Below, one piece after another: positions 6,351 through 8,748 of a DNA stretch of 8,748 bases (position 1 is the first letter of the stretch; the number at the start of each line of letters is the position of its first letter). Source of the DNA: an uncultured Jannaschia sp. GTDB taxonomy: Bacteria > Pseudomonadota > Alphaproteobacteria > Rhodobacterales > Rhodobacteraceae. The position numbers were made by a program, and so were the translations under genes. The notes under the pieces are model-generated. The model was not told the DNA's origin. It searched no databases and was given only the letters and a program-made list of their open reading frames with translations. The stretch is from NCBI GenBank assembly GCA_937916365.1, contig CALFSY010000090.1, positions 1 to 8,748 of the forward strand. The letters are read 5' to 3'.

Positions 6351-7382
6351 ATGGCTGATAATCGCATCCGCAACATGGAAGAATTTGCCGCACTAAGCGG
6401 TATTTCCCGCCCGACGGTTTCAAAATACTTCTACGATCCAAACAGTGTGCGCCCTTCGACACGCGCGCAAATTGAAACGGCGTTGCGAGAATATAATTAT
6501 CGCCCGAACATCTATGCCATCAATCAAAACCGGCGTTTGACGAAGAACATTGGTATTGTTGTCCCGTATTTGGCGGATCCGTTTTTTGCTGAAATGGCGC
6601 GTAAAATTGAACGACTTTGTATCGGGGCTGGATTTCGGCCTATTTTGCTAAGCTCTCATGGTGATCGTTCCGAAGAGGTGGGCAATCTTGATACATTACG
6701 GTCGATCAAACCTGCGGGTGTTCTTATGGCGCCACTTGGGCGTATGTCGGACAAGGACGCCGTGCAATCATTTTGCGCAGACGTGCCTACCATTTTGTTT
6801 GATAGCAACATCGATAATGTGGGGGCGGCATTTATCGGCTCTGATAATGATCAAAGCATTGGCTTTATTGTTGATTATCTGTGCCGCACGGGGGAACCGC
6901 CTGCGTTTTTCGAAATGAAAACCCCATCAAACCCCAATGCAATAAAACGCCATAATGCCTATGCCGCAGCGATAAAAGCGCATGGGGTTTCACCGGAATT
7001 TTTACAAGTCGAAGGTCAAGGGTGGGATTTCGAAGACCTCGGGTATCGCGAGAGTATGCGCATAATCGAAGCGCGCATTTTACCGACCAAGTCGATTTTG
7101 TGTAGCAACGACCGATTGGCCATCGGATTTCTGGCCGCCGCCCATGAAAAGGGTCTGCGCGTTGGCAATGGCCCCGGGTATGCGTTGCGTGTTGCGGGCC
7201 ACGACGATCATCCGTTTTCGCGGTTCACATGCCCTAAATTAACCACTGTGGCACAGGATTATGCGGCGATTGCCCAAACCAGTATGGCACAACTGTTGAC
7301 ATCTATCGAATCAGGACAACCCCTTGAAAAACGCCTAACGACCCTTTTTTCAGGCACGTTGATTGTGCGTGAGTCTGCCTAA
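6351..7382 (+). CDS. LacI-family transcriptional regulator
   Basis: DNA-binding repressor of the LacI/GalR family, 343 residues, normal length. The N-terminal helix-turn-helix spans about residues 8-30 (MEEFAALSGISRPTVSKYF), followed by YNYRPN (48-53) and the hinge. The periplasmic-binding-protein-like sensor domain begins at NIGIVVPYLADPFF (66-79). It includes FDSN, an unusually conserved FFEMKTP segment, LCSNDRLAIGFLAA near the dimer face and RVAGHDDHPF. The hinge lacks the usual leucine: the aligned residue is Gln59 in AINQ. The start at 6351 has no visible Shine-Dalgarno; an alternative ATG at 6375 (Met9) has none either and would leave little before the DNA-binding helices. It lies 128 bases upstream of a sorbitol/mannitol-type binding protein on the same strand and probably controls that operon, and perhaps itself, in response to a polyol or sugar. 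The effector is inferred from context only. Confidence 0.95.
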   Translation: MADNRIRNMEEFAALSGISRPTVSKYFYDPNSVRPSTRAQIETALREYNYRPNIYAINQNRRLTKNIGIVVPYLADPFFAEMARKIERLCIGAGFRPILLSSHGDRSEEVGNLDTLRSIKPAGVLMAPLGRMSDKDAVQSFCADVPTILFDSNIDNVGAAFIGSDNDQSIGFIVDYLCRTGEPPAFFEMKTPSNPNAIKRHNAYAAAIKAHGVSPEFLQVEGQGWDFEDLGYRESMRIIEARILPTKSILCSNDRLAIGFLAAAHEKGLRVGNGPGYALRVAGHDDHPFSRFTCPKLTTVAQDYAAIAQTSMAQLLTSIESGQPLEKRLTTLFSGTLIVRESA

Positions 7383-7420
7383 AATTTTAAGAATACTGAG
7401 AAATATGTGATTTTTTAATC

Positions 7421-7444
7421 AAAATTTTACGCGCGTGAATTATT
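7421..7444. promoter_or_regulatory. candidate LacI-type operator before the solute-binding gene
   Basis: A quasi-palindrome is centred on ACGC|GCGT (7429-7436), with A/T-rich arms: ATTTTACGC on the left and, on the opposite strand, AATTCACGC on the right, matching at seven of nine positions. Abutting half-sites with a C/G core are typical of LacI/GalR operators. The left half differs by one base from the half-site upstream of the regulator gene. Binding is inferred. Confidence 0.45.
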
Positions 7445-7447
7445 TAG

Positions 7448-7477
7448 TTGACGTTACATCACGTATCTTTCTACGCT
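7448..7477 (+). promoter_or_regulatory. candidate promoter of the solute-binding protein gene
   Basis: TTGACG (7448-7453, five of six to the -35 consensus) is followed after 18 bases by TACGCT (7472-7477), which keeps only the key T, A and final T of the -10. The leader would be about 25 bases. The spacer includes two ACGT tetramers (7451-7454 and 7461-7464), a second possible regulator contact. Confidence 0.35.
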
Positions 7478-7510
7478 AAGGGCATAACATCCAAACTAGG
7501 GAGGATGCGG

Positions 7511-8748
7511 ATGTCTTTGAAATCCGTTTTGGGCGCATCAGCGGCACTTGCCTTTTGCGCAACGTCGGCGTTGGCGGATGGCCACGCCACGACGATTACA
7601 ATCGCCACGGTAAATAATGGTGATATGATCCGTATGCAGGGTCTGACCGATGTATTTACCGAAATGCACCCCGATATTTCTGTTGAATGGGTCACGTTGG
7701 AAGAAAACGTTCTACGCCAGAATGTAACGACCGATATTGCCCAGGGCGGTGGTCAATATGACATCATCACCATCGGCACGTATGAAGTTCCGATTTGGGG
7801 CGAACGCGGGTGGTTAACCTTGCTTAATGATTTGGGCGATGATTACAACATCGACGATCTTTTACCTGCTATTCGCGGGGGCCTGACGGTTGATGGCAAT
7901 CTTTATGCCTCGCCCTTTTATGGTGAATCGTCGATGGTTATGTATCGCACCGATTTGATGGCAGAGGCCGGATTAGAAATGCCCGAAGCACCCACATGGG
8001 ATTTTATCCGTGAGGCCGCCATCGCCATGACTGATCGTGACAACGATGTTTATGGTGTTTGTCTGCGCGGTAAACCTGGTTGGGGCGAAAACATGGCATT
8101 CCTGACGGCGATGTCAAATTCCTTTGGGGCGCGCTGGTTTGATGAAGATTGGACCCCGCAATTTGATAGCGAAGCATGGGCAAATACGCTGAACTTCTAT
8201 CTTGATCTGATGAACGAAGCAGGCCCTCCGGGTGCTGCCACTAATGGGTTTAATGAAAACCTGGCGCTGTTCCAACAAGGCTCATGCGGGATGTGGATTG
8301 ATGCCACTGTTGCGGCATCCTTTGTGACCAATCCCAATGATTCAGAAGTCGCCGATAGCGTAGGTTTCGCATTGGCGCCTGATAACGGGCTTGGCCGCCG
8401 CGGTAACTGGCTCTGGGCGTGGTCATTGGCGATCCCTGCGTCGTCGGATGCCGTGGACGCCGCCCAAGCCTTTATATCTTGGGCAACCGGGCCTGATTAT
8501 TTGGAACTTGTCGCTGAACGTGAAGGTTGGGCAAACGTGCCGCCGGGCACCCGCACATCGCTATATGAAAACCCCGCGTATCTTGAGGCGGCCGCATTTG
8601 CGGATATGACGCTGCGGTCGATGGCCGCCGCCGATCCCCAAAACCCCACTGTAGACCCGGTGCCTTATGTGGGCGTTCAATTCGTAGCTATCCCCGAATT
8701 TCAGGGCATTGCGACCGAGGTAGGGCAGCTATTTTCGTCTGCATTGGC
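7511..8748 (+). CDS. smoE: Sorbitol/mannitol-type ABC transporter solute-binding protein (3' end outside window)
   Basis: Periplasmic binding protein, family 1, of the polyol (sorbitol/mannitol, SmoE-like) ABC importer group. It captures substrate and delivers it to the membrane permeases. The first 22 residues form a signal peptide with cleavage predicted after ALA (20-22); the cysteine at 16 is not in a lipobox. The mature part shows the group's TITIATVNNGDMIRMQGL, WVTLEENVLRQNVTTDIA, DIITIGTYEVPIWG and SPFYGESSMVMYRTDL, and later GNWLWAWSLAIP. There are 412 complete codons before the edge, and relatives are near 430-440, so only the last 20 or so residues are missing. ATG 7511 is chosen over the in-frame ATG at 7505 because AGGGAGG (7498-7504) abuts 7505 but stands six bases before 7511. 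Permease, ATPase and polyol dehydrogenase genes are expected just beyond the edge. The protein family is clear; the exact sugar, and so the symbol, is less certain. Confidence 0.92.
   Translation, partial: MSLKSVLGASAALAFCATSALADGHATTITIATVNNGDMIRMQGLTDVFTEMHPDISVEWVTLEENVLRQNVTTDIAQGGGQYDIITIGTYEVPIWGERGWLTLLNDLGDDYNIDDLLPAIRGGLTVDGNLYASPFYGESSMVMYRTDLMAEAGLEMPEAPTWDFIREAAIAMTDRDNDVYGVCLRGKPGWGENMAFLTAMSNSFGARWFDEDWTPQFDSEAWANTLNFYLDLMNEAGPPGAATNGFNENLALFQQGSCGMWIDATVAASFVTNPNDSEVADSVGFALAPDNGLGRRGNWLWAWSLAIPASSDAVDAAQAFISWATGPDYLELVAEREGWANVPPGTRTSLYENPAYLEAAAFADMTLRSMAAADPQNPTVDPVPYVGVQFVAIPEFQGIATEVGQLFSSAL

Noticed and set aside
7408..7421. TGATT-TTTT-AATCA inverted repeat after the LacI-type gene, as a terminator.
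   Set aside because: The stem is five mostly A-T pairs and is followed by AAAATTTT rather than a clean T-tract. It lies in an AT-rich stretch where such symmetry arises easily and may instead be an UP-element-like part of the next promoter.
7511..7576. Lipoprotein signal on the solute-binding protein (Cys at residue 16).
   Set aside because: The residue before the cysteine is phenylalanine, which does not fit a lipobox, and a standard ALA cleavage site follows at 20-22.

Overview
The window looks like an ordinary chromosomal stretch of an alphaproteobacterium, most likely a marine Rhodobacteraceae (roseobacter-type) strain. Three things suggest this. There is a ubiquinone-biosynthesis UbiG of proteobacterial type. 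The protein family signatures fit, especially a LacI-type regulator followed by a sorbitol/mannitol-type binding protein. The DNA is moderately GC-rich with AT-rich promoter gaps. The taxonomic call is inference from recognised families; I could not run a search. I found eight protein-coding genes, two of them cut by the window edges, and no tRNA, rRNA, CRISPR array, insertion sequence or phage gene. No intergenic gap exceeds about 215 bases.

Left block (minus strand, 1-2325). In transcription order this holds yebC, a LysE/ArgO-type amino-acid exporter, and a DMT/EamA permease whose 3' end runs off the window. Spacing is 77 and 59 bases. YebC is a translation-associated housekeeping factor; the other two are small inner-membrane transporters. 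A perfect 14-bp palindrome lies between yebC and the exporter.

Middle block (2539-6189). Diverging from yebC across a 213-base gap is a 591-residue SLC13-type permease with two RCK_C (TrkA-C) domains between its membrane halves. It converges on ubiG (minus strand), which makes the O-methyltransferase of ubiquinone synthesis. UbiG in turn diverges across only 71 bases from a proline iminopeptidase gene (pip, plus strand).

Right block (6351-8748, plus strand). A LacI-family repressor is followed after 128 bases by a periplasmic solute-binding protein of the SmoE sorbitol/mannitol type, cut by the right edge. This is probably the start of a polyol ABC-transport operon under local control. Operator-like half-sites related to AT(T/A)(T/A)AACGC occur upstream of both genes, which suggests autoregulation plus control of the transporter.

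I did not find a convincing undescribed system. The observations most worth checking are the shared operator-like motif, a non-canonical hinge helix in the LacI protein, the palindrome upstream of the exporter and a hexaglycine stretch in the peptidase.
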